From positions 34,548 through 98,547 of the forward strand of contig CAUDNR010004067.1 of NCBI GenBank assembly GCA_958430865.1: DNA of 64,000 nt, given 5' to 3'. Shown piece after piece: positions 23,683 through 38,494 of the stretch; the first letter of the stretch is position 1, and each line of letters starts with the position of its first letter. The position numbers and the translations under genes are program-made. This DNA is from Entrophospora sp. SA101. Taxonomy: Eukaryota; Glomeromycota; Glomeromycetes; Entrophosporales; Entrophosporaceae. The notes under the pieces are model-generated. The model was not told where the DNA came from. It worked only from the letters and a program-made list of their open reading frames with translations, and made no database searches.

Positions 23683-24867
23683 TCATAAAAAATCTTCTTT
23701 CAAATCAATAGAGGCTCTCTATCTCAAGCTACAGTCAACCCCTCTAAGTGCACCACCCCCTGGGAATGAGTAAGAGTGTGCATTTAGGGGATAAAGGAGG
23801 ATAAACCCTGAAGTGTTAAAAAATAATGTTGGAAAGTCAAAGGATGATAAGAGATTATTAGAACAGGTGTGGTAGATGGAACTTTATAGAACTATCTATA
23901 GCTGTCTATCTGATGAAATTCACTTGTCATCAAATGTTGGACACATATAAAACGGATGGACTCGTTGATTTTTATATTGCTGAGCTGAGCTGGGCAATTG
24001 AATTGCTCATTGATGGGTCGAGATGAAGGAACACCATGGACGTTTCCAGAATGATATGTGAGTGCATATGTGGATATATAATGTGTAATATGTGGGTTCT
24101 ATTTAATTTTATATCCATATAATTTGCATATGTTTACCTTTTATTTAGGTGGAAGATATTCTTCAATCACATCTTATTATTTGACTTCTAGCAGAATAAT
24201 AAGAGAGTGAATAAATCCTACACTAATACATGGCATGTAATGTTCAAATCCTAACTCTATGGTTTTTAATGTGTTGTCTGACACAAAATTCCAATTCAAA
24301 GGAAAATCAGTGGTCATCCTGAATCAAGTAGATATTTGAACATTAATGACAGAAAAAATAAGCGAAATTTTGAGAACAAAGAGAACATTGATTTAGGAAA
24401 TGAATCACTACTATCATTAGAAGAGGATATTAATACTTAGCATTAAACCTAAAAAAATAATACTGATGGTGAGCAAAGAAGAACTTATTGAAATAGTAAT
24501 GAAAATATTTTCATTGTTTATTTATTTAATTAACATCATTGATTTCTATTTATTTCTTATGAGAATGATTAATGGTTGGTATTTAAATATGCTAAAAATA
24601 GAGATTTAGAAAATAATTTAACAAAAAATTTTAAAAAATTACTTGGAAAAATAAGATTGAAAGATAGACTTTTAATAGATTCATAAATATTTAGTAAAAT
24701 GGTTATATTTTTTAATTACAAATGATGAGAAAAATTACATTTATCATAATTTGCACAGTGGCAATATTTTTTCATACTCTCAATATAGGAGATTTGGGAT
24801 TGTGTTGTGAAAAATGTCTCACATGTGTCCAAATAAAGTTAAAAGATAACAAATGGAGCATTATAAA
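23683..24867. other. Unique spacer between the two 21.6-kb blocks
   Basis: This 1.2-kb stretch is found once. It begins 49 bp before a pogo/Tigger-like end (CAGTCAACCCCTCTAAGTGC, 23732), whose diverged partner lies inverted at 52495-52576. A short coding-like frame lies at 24282-24440. The last 30-40 bp before 24868 resemble the bases before 2066 with indels, so the left flanks of the two blocks are distantly related there. Further upstream they differ, so the two focadhesin copies have different promoters. Confidence 0.7.
24282..24440 (+). pseudogene. Coding-like exon fragment in the spacer
   Basis: An open frame without an ATG runs from after a TGA at 24279 to TAG at 24438. Its translation is polar and non-repetitive (ISGHPESSRYLNIN, then ENKENIDLGNESLLSLEEDI), more protein-like than the surrounding AT noise. 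I do not recognise it. It may be the last exon of a decayed gene. Confidence 0.25.
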
Positions 24868-24943
24868 ACTGTTAAATTATAATTACAATACAATTGTAAT
24901 AACAATGACTAAATTTTGATCCCTGAAATCCTTGGTAATACCA

Positions 24944-27026
24944 ATGTTCACTTTGTCTGGTTTTGTTGCAGCATGCCCCATTTTATATAATATATATATG
25001 GATATACTAAAACATCGCTCTGTTCAAACGCAATCAATTCAAAAGATTGCAAATTCTATTGCAAAAAATCCAGGAAATGCTAAAACGCGCATTAATGGTG
25101 GAATTGAACCTTCTTTTCTGGAACAACTGTGGTCATTTATAACACCAGAACATACTGGGGTAGTTTCTTTGCATGCAGTCAATAAACTAATCTCTCTTGT
25201 AACTATAGGTGCTATACCATGGGAAGAAACTTTGAATCATTTGACAGATTTGTTATCAACATCTTCAGGCGACTCAAAATTTCATAACGTTATAATTACA
25301 GGAATAACGGATCTTCTAATTAATCATTTAGATGGAAATATTGATTCAGTAGAATATAAATCACCGTTCAATAGTAGGGCAAGAAATTATGAAGGGAAAA
25401 TAGATCACCCTTTTATTATTGTTGCTAATTCTGATATTATTAAACTAGAAGAAACATGGTTAATATTGATTTCACATTTAGAAAGGATTTTTGATTTGTC
25501 AAGAGTAAAGTTTTCAGCATCACAACATATCATGAAAGAAAAGAGATCATTACATTATTTAATAAACTGTCTTGAAATGATGAAACCTTTCCTAGATTTT
25601 GTTATATTAAATGGCTTACAACAACATAATAAAAACTACCGGTCTTTAACTATTATACAACTGCTGATTCGATTAATGTATAAATATGGAATTTATGAGA
25701 TATTTATCAAGACTTTGATGAATTATTTACTTTCAATAACACAAAGTTTATCATTTATTGATGATAATGTGAATACTTATATTATCATACAATCACTTGT
25801 GCAAATAATAAATATCAATAATAAAACCAATTCTATTCTTAATGAATGTTCATCAAATTTGCTTAATCAAATGTTTAATATCACTTGTGATTTAATCAAC
25901 AACGATGACAATCTATCAATAACAACAACAAACAATTATATTCCTCTAATTTATCAACTATTAATATTAGATGATGGAAAAATCCGTAATATTATTCCAA
26001 CGTCAAACTTCAATCTTGTATGGGCATCTTTATCTTATTTATTATTGATCACTCAATCATTTGATGATCAAAATTTGATATTAAAAATTATGGATAAGTT
26101 AATTGAAGAAAACTTGAAAGTATTAAATATCAGCAATAGTGACAGTGATAACAGCGATGGTAATATTAGCATTAATAGTAATATTATTAATATAGCAATA
26201 TTACCATTATTTCAAGTCATTGCAGATTTAGAAAAAGGAGAAATCAGAAATTTAGCAATGGTAATTCTTTTCAGATTACAAAAATTTCAAAATTTAAAAA
26301 TTAATCAAAATTTTTTATCTAAAGAGGTAATTATCACAATAATTAATATAAAATGATAACAATGACATAATAACAATAACAATAATAATAATAATAATAA
26401 TAATAGATTTCCAATTCGTCAAATATAACAGGAAATCTTGCAAAGTTATCATCAGAAATATATAATTTATCATCATCAACTTTTCAAAATAAAAAAATTC
26501 AAAAGTCTAATAACACACAGATTAATTTATTGTTTCACATTCCATATTTATTTCATGAAAACGACACAAGTAAAATTGAAGCTTTGGATTATCTTACATC
26601 AGTAATAACTGAAGATATGCAAATGGCAAAATCATTAAAATTGCCAATATTTTTGTTATTATTATACATTCTAAGGAATGATATTTCATCATCTATTCAT
26701 CTTCATATCTTGTATGATTCTTTACCATCATTAATCACAAGAAACGATCCAATTATCACAACTAAAATTTTTAAAGTTATCACTAATATTATGCAAGAGG
26801 AAGAGTTAAATTTAAATAATAATGATGGTATTTATTATTATAAATTATCAACAATTGGTATAAGGGTTTTATTTAAATGCTGGAAAAGACAAAAAAGATG
26901 TTGGGAAGCTTTAATATCTGTGATAAGTAATTGGGTAGAAGATAGACTACTTAAGACTTCAATTGATATTAAAAGGGAAGATTTTGAACTGGAAATATCA
27001 ATACTGAGTACTATCAGGTTTGTTAT

Positions 27027-27060
<34 letters not shown>

Positions 27061-30000
27061 ACACGTGTGTATTTATATATATTTATAAAATTTATAAAAT
27101 TTATTTATTATTATTAATAGAGATATTTGTAAGATAGATGCAGTAAATTATTCTGAAGAATTAATTCCTTTAATATCAAGTTTACTTCAATCAACAATAT
27201 TACATCCAATTAGTTTATGTTTAGTAATTGACACTTTAAATACATGTATTGAGGCCAATGCTGCAGATATTTATGAAGGTTTATTATCATGACTATGACT
27301 ATTATGATTATGATTGGTTTGATTTACTAACAATAAATATATTAATTATTTCAATTTTTCATTATAATAGTTTGGAATAAATTCATTATTTATATTGCAG
27401 AAATTGTGAAAATAAATAAAATTTCAAATTTACAAGTAATTAGTATGTTATGTAATTTTTATCAATTGGTAGCGAAACATGATGATGGTAACTTTCTTTT
27501 ATATATAAATTACATTATTTAATAATAATGATAACAATAACAATATTTTTGTTTTATTTAGATTGTGAAGAATATGAAGAACTTAAGAATGAGGTTTTAT
27601 CAAAACACATGTATCCATTAATTTCTACTGGAGAGGCCCCAAATAGCTTAAAAGATAAAGAAAATGACAATGTTGATGATGAACAAGAGAAAAAAAAACC
27701 TTTTGAGTTTCAAAAAAATCAAGAGATTTTAAAATGCGCATTAAAAGCATTATCATTTTTTTCTGCAACTTGTATCCTTTCAACAATTTTTTCCAAGCAA
27801 CCAAAGATTATTGTTAATCAAATAAGTCATTCTAAATATTTAAGTCAGATTGATGAATGGAAATTTGTGCTGAGTAATTTGATTTCTTATGAAATTGAAA
27901 ATATGAGTCGTACATTATTCAAAGGTAGAACCAAATTTACTGGAAAAGGGATAGGAGGAGCGGAAGACAGAAGAGATGAAGATGAAGATGAAAAGAAATT
28001 ACAAAAAGTTAAAGGTAGTTTGTTTTCAATCAGTTCAAAAATTATTGAATCATGGGAAAGTGGAAAGGTTGTGCCAGGATTAAGAGTTGGCTATTCATTA
28101 GCAACATTAAATTTTTTCGAATCATCATTACCATTATCATCCTCAACAATGATACTTGATAAAGAAGAGCAACAAAAAAAAGATGACCTTGTAAATAAAA
28201 TAGAATTTATAAAATCAACTAAATTTTATAAATTGTTGATGAATGTAATTCAAGATGTTAATTTAACAGATCATTGGATGATTAGAATTGGTGTGATTGC
28301 TGAATGGACTAAATTTTTTGAAAATGGCTTACAAGAAATTTTTTCAATAACAATTAACAGTCAAAATAATTTTGATTTTAATAATGAAGAAGAAATAATA
28401 AATATTTTAAAAGATGATTTGATTAAGTTATTATCTGAAACTAGTGTTCCCACCATATTTCAAAATGTTATATTTGCAATTACCGGTATTTAAATATAAA
28501 TATAGATAAAATATTTATTTATTTAATAATAATAATAATAATATTTGTTGCTATTACAATTACTATTTTTTAGGTCTATGCTTAGCTTTGAGATCACTTA
28601 ATAATGTATCAAAAGAGCAATATGCTGCAAATATTTTAAGATGTTTAAGAGATAATTATTTTGTTGATGGATCATTTCAAGACACTGTTGAAAAACATGA
28701 AAATCAAGATATAAGCTTGATTACAAGTGATGAAGTACAATTTAGTGTTATGATTTCTTTAGGATATTTAACAACCTTGGTACTGATGGATGAAAGATTT
28801 ACACAAGAAATTATTAATTTGTTGGTTTCAAAATTAATTGATGATGATAAGAGGTAAAGAAAATTTTTCTTTTGTAAAAAGATAATATATTATTATAAAT
28901 ATTAATATAAATATATCTTTATATGTTTATATTAAGCTCAATATTTGTTTGGACATTATTTGGAGCAGGTTATGCTATAGGGGTTATTTTATTTCAACAG
29001 GCATCATTTCCCACTAGAACTCCTGAAATGGAAAATAATTGTTCACAAACAATTCAATTCCTTGAAGAATATTTTTTTCAATCAAATAATAACCCAGAAA
29101 CAGAATCACCAGTATTATTGATTGATTCATATTTAGGTTTTATGCTTGGATTATCAGGGGTTAATCATGAAGAAGTTAAAGAAGTCAAGACAATTTATCA
29201 AAAAGCATTATCTGATTTAAAAAAGTTTGTCGAGTTAAATGGAAAAGTTGAAAATGATCATAAGCGGCGGATTTTAGGTTCAGCTTGGTTTGTTGCATTT
29301 TCAAAATTTGAAAGATATGATGAAAATATTATTGAACTTTTTGAAAAATTAACAAGTGTTACCACATCAAAGGTATAATTTTAATTACACACACACACAC
29401 ACACACACACATATGAATATTTATATTATTATTATTTATTATAGGGAGAATGGACTGGATATGATGTTCATTTTACTCAAACTTATTGTTATGTATTACA
29501 AACTGTTCTATTAATCATACCAATAAGAGCAATATTACCTAATTTACAGAAATTTAATGCCCAATTGAGCTCTCAAATAGAAGTTCTTTCATCACCAGGA
29601 TCTAATTCTAAAAAACGTCAGAATGCAATTTTGGCTTTAGGTTCTTTATCAGGGGTGATATATCCACACAATTTTTTTTATGAAAAGGCCAATTCATATT
29701 TGTTTAAATCTAGACCATTTACAGTGATCAATCAAGTATTGGATACATTAAAAAATATAGCAGGTGTACCATCATCATCACCATCTAGTACTGTTTTTGC
29801 TGGAGCAGCAGAAATAATGATTAAAGATGTGAAAGGTGCAAGGCTGGCAGCTATTATTTTGGGCAAGATGACACAAAGTGTTGATAAACTTTTAGTTGAA
29901 AGTAATGATGTTCTAATAAAATCAGTATCAAAAAATATTGCTGACACAGAACCTAAAAACTATTCTAGATTACCTAATTCAAGCTATTTGAAATTTTTAT

Positions 30001-31839
30001 TTGTAGCATTAACAGATGTAACAGATATTTTTTCAAGTAAAAGTCGCTATGTATATATGAATTCTCCAGAATCTACTATATCAATAGAATCAGCACAATT
30101 GTTTTTTTCAACACTTATGAATGTCAATCAAGTTTTTCCACCAGTAAATTGGTTCCCCTTACTTGTAGAATTTAATAAACCAAACTTTAAACAATTTAAA
30201 TTGCATATTGAAAGTATTAAGTTTGCAATAAAATATTGTGATTGGTCAGCATCTTTAACAGAATACCTTATGTATGTATTAATGAAATTCCCTGATATTC
30301 AAGTTATATCTGATGATGGTGATGATTTTAATAGTGGTGACTTAGGATTTGAAGAGATACTTGTTAATGATGGAATTGCTAAAATTTTACAACTTTATGG
30401 ATTTGAAAAAAATGAAAATGACATAATTACAGAAATCAAAAGGCCAACAACATCTTCATCATCTTCAGTTGCTATTAAGCAAAGGCGAGGAATCAATGAC
30501 ATTTTAAAAAAATCAACAATTCATGATTCTCGTCTTTTAGAAATCTTTGATGTTTTATTTGAAAAGTTATTTGAAAAAGTGGAAAATAAATATTTAAAAA
30601 TTATTAAGGTTTTTGAATCAAATAATATTTTGCAAATTATTTATTTTTTATGAATTATTGTATATCTAATCTTTCTATTTATTATGTATTGTAGGGATTA
30701 CAGATAAAATTTCTAAGAACGATAAATTATTATATTCCATCAAATGACAAAACATCCAACACTGAAGATTATTTGACCATAACCCAACAAGAATTAATTA
30801 AACGATTAAAAAAACATTTCTACAATTTTAAAATATCAGATTTGAAAGAACAAGATGTTTACATAATACAACTGTTTACAAAAACTTGTATGTTTTCTAA
30901 TGATGATATTATAAAAGGTGATCAGTTGTATGAAAATGAGGAAGAATTCAAGAAATATGTTGTAACAATTTGTACAATGGTCCAATTGAATCGTGTAGAT
31001 TCAAAATATCTTATAAATTTATTACAAGAAAGTTTAGTAATGATAGCAAAACAAAATCAAGAAAAAGATGATGATTATGATGGAAATGATATGATGGAAA
31101 TGATGGAGTCACACTCATCTAATAACAAAAATATTTTAATATTTTCATGGATTCTTTTTACCATCCATTTTGACATATTCAATAATACTAAAAAATCAAA
31201 CAAAAAAAAAATCTTGAGATCAAAATTAGAATGGCTTGTCAACTTGATGGATGTTTTGATTATAGTAACCAATTCTCCTAATCAAGAATCATCATCAATT
31301 AACAAAATATGGTATTATGGCATTAATTTGGTGATGAATGGTTTAATTAATTTAAGTTGGTGTGAAGATGATGTTAACATTGATAATATTATTGATGGTA
31401 ATAATGGTGGTGCTACTACCCTTGCTAATGCTATGATCAATTCATGTTTTATTGATTGTCAGATATTTGATGAGAATTTTATGAGAATTTTCAATAATCC
31501 TGTTATTGTGAAACAACTTCCAAATTTAATTATCAAAGAAATTCAACAATCAGTTGATATGGATGATAATGGGTTTAACACATTAAATGAAAAGGTAGAA
31601 AATTATTTTTGCATTTTTTTTTTTTTCTAGAAAACTTAAAATTAAATTCTTTATATTAATCCGAATTTTCTCTCAAAAAATTTCAGGTAACTAAAAGATT
31701 TCTACAGTTATTTGAAAATTTGAGGAAAGATAAGGCAAACGAGGCAAGCCATATATTTTGGGAAATTTTAAATAGATTGAGATCACCTAAAATCGGGCTT
31801 ATTTCAGATAATGAAAGTTGGGTATTATTTGAATATTAA
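24944..31839 (+). CDS. FOCAD: Focadhesin/RST1-family gene, copy 2, intact
   Basis: The ten exons are 24944-26326, 26407-27017, 27121-27278, 27401-27487, 27562-28485, 28574-28853, 28937-29372, 29445-30608, 30695-31594 and 31687-31839. They give an open product of 2031 residues from ATG 24944, or 2013 from ATG 24998, which may be the better start. The protein is almost entirely helical HEAT-like repeat, with DUF3730 toward the first third (RDICK at the exon 2/3 joint). Acidic inserts occur (KDKENDNVDDEQ and RRDEDEDEKK in exon 5, Asp/Asn tracts in exon 9). Family members scaffold the SKI helicase complex and cytoplasmic exosome in RNA quality control. Codon 934 is TCA here, so this is the copy able to make full-length protein. 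Its upstream DNA is the unique spacer, so its expression may differ from copy 1. Confidence 0.9.
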
Positions 31840-32598
31840 AACAAGTTTATGAATATGTGAATGCAATGTGAACTTTTAATTATCATTATTATTTAAAAAA
31901 AGTAGGTCAAGAGATTTGTTTAAAATTAGAATTTGTTTCAGTAATAAAGATTATTATTATATTTTAAGAAATGGTCAAATCTTTTTTCAATTAATTGTGA
32001 TAAAACAATCAATCAAAAGTGCAATAATTCCCTAATTCCAACAAAAAAAACTAATGTCTATTAAGCAATAATAGTCATGGTTTGAATATCCACAATCAAT
32101 TTAAATGATGGATTTGGTTCATGCAAGGGTTAGACGATGGTTTTAACGTGGTTTAATCCAGATAATTCAGTTATTGGTGTTTATAACGAAGAAACTTTTA
32201 ATAAATAAAGCTTGAGCGCAACTTTGTTTTGCATAAAATTTCACAAAAAGCACATACTAATTACTAATTCCAGATAAAGTGTCCAATCAAATTCGAAGTG
32301 AATTTTAACTAACTCGAATCAAATCAATCCATCGGAGCTTTAATCATATTAATATTTGTGCTACTGCTCAAAAATCAAAAATTGTTAATCTCCTTTATTT
32401 TTATTTCTATTTCAAACAATTTCATAATAATAATTAAAATCTACTACAACATCAGAAAAAATTTTCATTCAAATGTTTTTTTGATTCAAAAAAAAAAGAA
32501 TTAAAGTATTATTATTTATCATAAATAAAAAATAGTAAAACCCACTTTTCCTTTTCTCACTTTTTACAAATTTTTCTAAATCAAACATGTATATATAC

Positions 32599-35424
32599 TT
32601 AAAAAACTTCAACTCCTTCATTAGCGTAACTCTCTTCGTCATCATCTACAGAATCTCCTTCATTCTCGTCGTCGTCATCATCATCATCATTATTGTTGTT
32701 GTTGTGTGCTTTTAGATTTTTTTTACTGAATAAATCCTTTTCCATTTTTTTTAAATCCTTCATAGCTGTACGATACTCTTTACATAATGATCTTAATTTT
32801 TCCTCTGCTTCCTCATAAAGCTTCTCTTTGGCTTTTTTATCAAGATCAGGATCTTTAAAATTGAATCTGGAAAGATTCGTTCGCGCTTCTTCACTCAAAT
32901 TTTCGATTGATATTTGTGGAATGAGTGGAATTTCTATTTTAAATGCATCCGTTGAATAATTATTATGTTCTTCTTCAAACAATTCTAAATTATCATGAAA
33001 AAATAATAATAATAAAATTATAATAATTATTGTTTGTCTTCTATAATCCATCAATGATGCATATATATATATACCTTCAATTGTAACATCTGAATACGTT
33101 TCAGTTTTGGAATCTTCATCCATCAAATCAATTTCTGAAGTGTGTCGCAGCTTACGAGATTTTGGCGCGATGTAATAGGCGGAATTATGATGAGTAGTAA
33201 TCTTGGTAACATTTTCAAATTCAGATTTAAGTGAAATGCTACTATGATTTCGTTTCATAGATTTACGATTATAAGATTCTTTTTTATGATTATGTATGTC
33301 CATCGTCGAAACTGAAGTATTGTCGTCATCACCGTCAACACCAACATCGTCATCATCATCAGAATTACAATTAAACTTTTTAATATTATTCAATTCATTG
33401 GTAGTATTTACAGAATATGAGAAAGTTGTTGATGATGACGACGATGACGATGATGACGATGACGATGATGATGATTTTAAGTAAGCATTTTTGCCTTTAT
33501 TATTTGAAGTGCGTGATGATTCTTTGTTGTTACTGTTAAGTTGGTGCGTATTAGCTGATTTGGATGAGTGACGATTGTGATCATTGTTGTTACAATTTGA
33601 TTTGTTTTTAATTTGTCGAATTGATGATGGAGGCGTGATATCAGAAAACCTTTTGGTTTGTATGCTGTCTTTATTTTTATATTTTTTATTATTTGGTTTA
33701 GATGCTGCAAATGACCTACTTATCGCCCTATTATTTGTAGTAGTAGCAATAATTCTGCGGTTAGTTACCGACCGTTTGTTATCTTTCGTTTTTCCAAGTG
33801 GATTTTTCCAATAATCCCATTGAAAACTTTTAGATGGTTCGCCATTATTTTTTATGCATTTGAGAGCTCTCTTAACTCCAATATGATCAAGAAATCCTTT
33901 TTTTTTTACAAAAGTCAAGTAAGGCTCATCACCCAACATGAAATGCTTTAATCCTTTATGCTCTACTACAGAACTTTTTAAAATTATAAATTAAGAAAAA
34001 AAATACATCAAATTAATATATGAATATATGAATTGTGCACATACTATGTCATATCCTCGAAATATTTTACAAGAAAATTTCCTTCTAGTAACAAATGATC
34101 AATATCACAATCAAAATCCATGCTCTCGTCAAGTTCGTCATTTGGAACAATCTAGGTTTTTTAAAAAAAAAAATAGTGAATCACAAGTTTTAAAATTCAA
34201 ATAATCTGATAATTCAAATAATATAGAAAATTACCATTGCAGGCCACCAAAAGCCAGCATTTTTATCCAAAGGATCAACTGTGTATATATATATAAATGC
34301 GTGAGTGAGTATATTCTATTAATTCAAACAATAACATTATATACTTGAATAAAAAAGAATATTACCAAAAACGACATCTCTTCCTTTAAAATCTTGTACC
34401 AATGATTCATTACTATTCAATGTTTCTTTTGAATGACGCAATGATTTTCTAGAAGGTTTGCTAGGTTGAATAATGACTCTTTTTGTTCTTAAGGTTCTTG
34501 TAATTTTAGGTGATTCTGTTTATTGTTATTAATATTTTAGAGAATGGCTTATGTTAGTAAATTCGACACAATAAAATCTGAATAAATATGTACATTACCT
34601 TCTTCTTCCAACTCCTCCTGTATTTCCTCTGCTTCCTCATCTTGTTCTTCTTCATTAGAGTTAAAATCGTAATGAGATTTGGATTGAGATCTATTGCGAA
34701 AATTAGTTTTTCGCACATGATTTTTATTCCTTTCTTCTTCCTCTACCACTTCTTCACTTTCTTCTTCATGTATATATTTGCCAGTTTTAGACTTTACGCT
34801 TGTTTTGGTTTGAGATAATTTATTACGAAATTTAGGTTGTGGTTTATTTACATATTCTTTTTCTTCCGCGCCTTCTTGCTCCTCCTCATTATCTAATTCC
34901 TCCTTTTCATCCTCGCCTTCGTTGTCAGCTTTGAGTTTTTCAAAATTTTTTAAATGAGATCTATTACGAGATTCAAATTTTTGCTTATTTATAATCTTAA
35001 TTTCTTTATTTTTTTCTTCTTCGTCTTGCTTTTCTTCAGTATCATTTTCCTCATCCATATCATTTTGCACATGGCTATTTACAACACCATTCATTTGATC
35101 ATCAATTTGACTATCTTGGAAATCAATTTGTAGCTTTTTTTGTGTTGATATAACACTAACGCTAGAATTAATAATAGTGTTAGAACTGGCAGTAATAATA
35201 TTAATTTCATCCACAACTTCTTCTTTATCCAGTTCTATCAACGATTGTTCAACGAGAGTAGAATCGTCGTCATCGTCGCCGTCGTCGTCGCCGTCATCGC
35301 CTTCGTCAAGATTTTTATCGGCATTATCTTTTAGAAGATCATCCTCAGTTTCAATTATTTCGGAATTGTTGTTATCGAAAATAGTTTTATTATTACTCTT
35401 TTGTTTTTTATTTTTCTGCTTCAT
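32599..35424 (-). CDS. PWWP-domain chromatin protein, copy 2
   Basis: Identical to the gene at 9797-12622. Exons: 35424-34599, 34515-34366, 34278-34235, 34151-34045, 33973-33075 and 32984-32599. It encodes 803 residues with the PWWP core GFWWPAMV on the smallest exon (44 nt). The Ser tract at 33424-33475 has exactly the same repeat length as copy 1. No disabling change separates the copies, so both may be expressed. Confidence 0.78.
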
Positions 35425-35653
35425 TTCATTAGATTTAAGGGTTTTTTTATTTCGTAAACTAATAATAATTAACAAGAGACAAAAAAATAATTTTAAATTA
35501 GGTTCAAGAGTATATATTTAGACATTAAGATAAAATTATAATGATATTTTTGGAATGAATAAGCAATAGATGTGTATTTATGTGTGTGGTTGGGCGTGTA
35601 TGTATACAATATTTAAAAAATAGCTTTATTATTTTTTGAAGAACAATAATTAA

Positions 35654-36036
35654 TTACTTTTTAATTGATCCTTGTGAATTTTCAGTTTCTTCGGGATGTG
35701 GTTGAATGGGTGGTATGGAGGCACCTGTGTGGAAGAACTCACGACGAAGACGCTCGTTTGTGCAATACCACAATTTACCGGTACCGTTCTTTTTTAATAA
35801 TAAAAAATTAATTTGAGCAAAGTAATAATAAATAAGTAAAAAGAGAGAAAAAATATAAAAATTTTTTTTTGGTAAAAAGTTATTTATGAAAATAAATAAT
35901 TTTAGATAATGATAATAACAAAATTTGTATGTGAATAATATGAATAATTTTTATAATTTTTTAGTTTTTATAATAATAATAATAGGATTAGAAAAAATAA
36001 TTTAAAACGTACTGGCGAAGACGTCACAGTGGTCAT
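35654..36036 (-). CDS. 52-residue two-exon protein, copy 2
   Basis: Identical to 12852-13234. Exon 1 is 36036-36013 (eight codons) and exon 2 is 35788-35654. The same KLWYCTNERLRREFF motif is present; the family is not recognised. Confidence 0.5.
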
Positions 36037-36060
36037 GACTGTGCTCAAAGAGAGATTCTT

Positions 36061-36096
<36 letters not shown>

Positions 36097-36933
36097 TTGT
36101 ATTTGAAATAATAAATCATTAATACTATTATTATTATTATTATTGTAATGAAATTCGATAATAAAGAACAAAAATATCTAATAGTATATATATGAGAAAA
36201 TACCTTTTTTTTTTTGAAAAAGAAAAGTTGAAAAAAAATGATCCCAATATTTATATTACTGGTTGATGAAAAACATGATTGGCCAGTTGGATTTTTCGTA
36301 CAACGATCCCGGGGCACACTAAAAACTCCGTTCTTTATTTTGATTGGATAAAAATATGACTATCCTATACTAAAAAGGAGAGGTGTAAGAGCCACCCAAC
36401 TTATTGGGAATCAAAAAAGAAATATTAATGTTAATACATATATATATTAAATTTATTTAAGGGAGGATTAAAAAGGATAGATTTTTGAAGATTATCGATA
36501 ATCTTGAAAATAATCCAAATTTGATTGTGAATCATGTTTCTAATTTTTGAATTAAAAAATTGAGATTTAAAATTGGTTTGTTTTTTTTACATGCGCGACA
36601 ATTTCAAAAAAATTATATTGAATATTGTTACACGGAATCAAAGATTAAAAAAAAAAAAGACCCAAATTTTTGATGTCATTTTATTACAAAAGAAAAAACC
36701 AAGTTCATTGGTTTGTGAGGATTAGTGTTGACAATTTCCCGGTTTACTATGTATCAGTATTTTCAATAATAGACTTCCTTGGCCAGCAAGTAATGACAAT
36801 AATAAGAATCAAGCTGATTTATTTTATTAGGGTAGGGAAAAAAGAAAAAAAATGATATAAGATGTATGCATATAAACCTACCCTATAATATGATATTTAT
36901 AAAAAAATATATACTATGAATATTGAAAATTTT

Positions 36934-38494
36934 TTAATTATTTATATTTTGATTATTTTTATCACAAATTCTTGGATCTTTTGACTCATGATAATAAGTT
37001 TCAAGACCAAAAGTATCTACCCGATTCATCAAAGGAATTAATTGAGCCCATGTCATCGGAAGAGTGATATTACTGAATCTATTGATGCTATTGGATTTAT
37101 TGATATCAATGGAACTATTGATCCTTTGCAATAAATCATTTGACATAGATGGCGACGAATTGTTTGAAGTATCTAGATAATCTACTATTACCGAAGCCAA
37201 CATTTGTTGTTTTAAAGGAACTGGATCGTTGACAGATAATGCACCATTTGTTGGCAATTGAAGAGAGACACTATTATCATTTACTATCCTACAATTATTG
37301 GGTTCATGATAATTGTTACTAGTATATAATACGCTATCCATAGATGATGTGTTGTTTTTGTCTTTGTTGTGGCTGTTACTGTTATTGTTGATATTATTGC
37401 CAGTAACATCAGATATCGCCCTATTTGTCTTGTAATTAGATTTACCATAGAGTTGAAACTGGCCATTTGACGCATCAATATCAAAGTTTTTATTGCTAGC
37501 ATTAGATGGAGTACTACTATATACCGTTTTATCCATTAGTTGAGTGACATTAGAAATAATTGTTGTATTCAAATTAACTTGCTGTGGCAAAGCGTTTGAG
37601 TTTTCTTGCATGTTATTAATGTGTTTAGATTTTGGATCTATTTTGTTTGATCTTTTTAAAATGATATTTTTTTCATTTGTGTGGGAATAACTTAATGTAT
37701 CAAACAAAAAAAATTGTGCTTTTCTCATATTAGAATATTCATTTTGAATCGCTCTCTAATAAATCCAAAAAAAAAAACTGTGTGAGGTTTGTTAGGATTA
37801 AATGATTAGCTAAAAAAAAAAATAATATCAACTTACATATGCTTCATCTATAAAAAAAATATTATCGTCATTGCTATCAAGTATTTTATTATGCATGGTG
37901 GTATCACTTCTAGTAGAATTATTGATGTTAGTAATATTAGGATAATATTCTTCTTCTTTTACATCATTATCATCAATAACTATAATTGATCTCGACCTTG
38001 AGCTTACGCTATTATTAATTAATTTTACACGTTCAGAAAATTCAGCATAACCTTTCTCGAGGATTGAATTATCAGGACAAAGCCTTTTACTACTATACTC
38101 TGCATAGAATTCGTCAATTTCTCTTGCGTGTAATTTACCCATCTTTCTCAGTTGCATCTGATGTCTTTTTTCCATATTATGAAGTTGGATATCAGGCTTA
38201 CTGGCATAAGTTTCTCGATATAATTTATCATAACTAAATTTTTTGAAAGCATCATTTGTTTATATATAAATACATATATATAGATATATACACGTGCATA
38301 TTTTAGAAAAATTAAATCCCAAATATATAATAAAGGTAATAAAGAACAAAATAAATCAAGATAAAACAACTTACTCTTTGTCTTCGGGGAAACACTCAAT
38401 CATAATGTCAAATAACTTTTCCTGTTTTAAATAATCAATATATTTAATTTCATATAGAAATATAATTTTTTTTTAATAGGTTAAAGCTTACCAT
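36934..38494 (-). CDS. 422-residue low-complexity protein, copy 2
   Basis: Identical to 14132-15692. Exons: 38494-38492 (start codon only), 38421-38375, 38233-37837 and 37755-36934. It has an ordered charged N-terminus, an Asn/Ser-rich middle and a more conserved-looking C-terminal block. The family is not recognised. Confidence 0.6.
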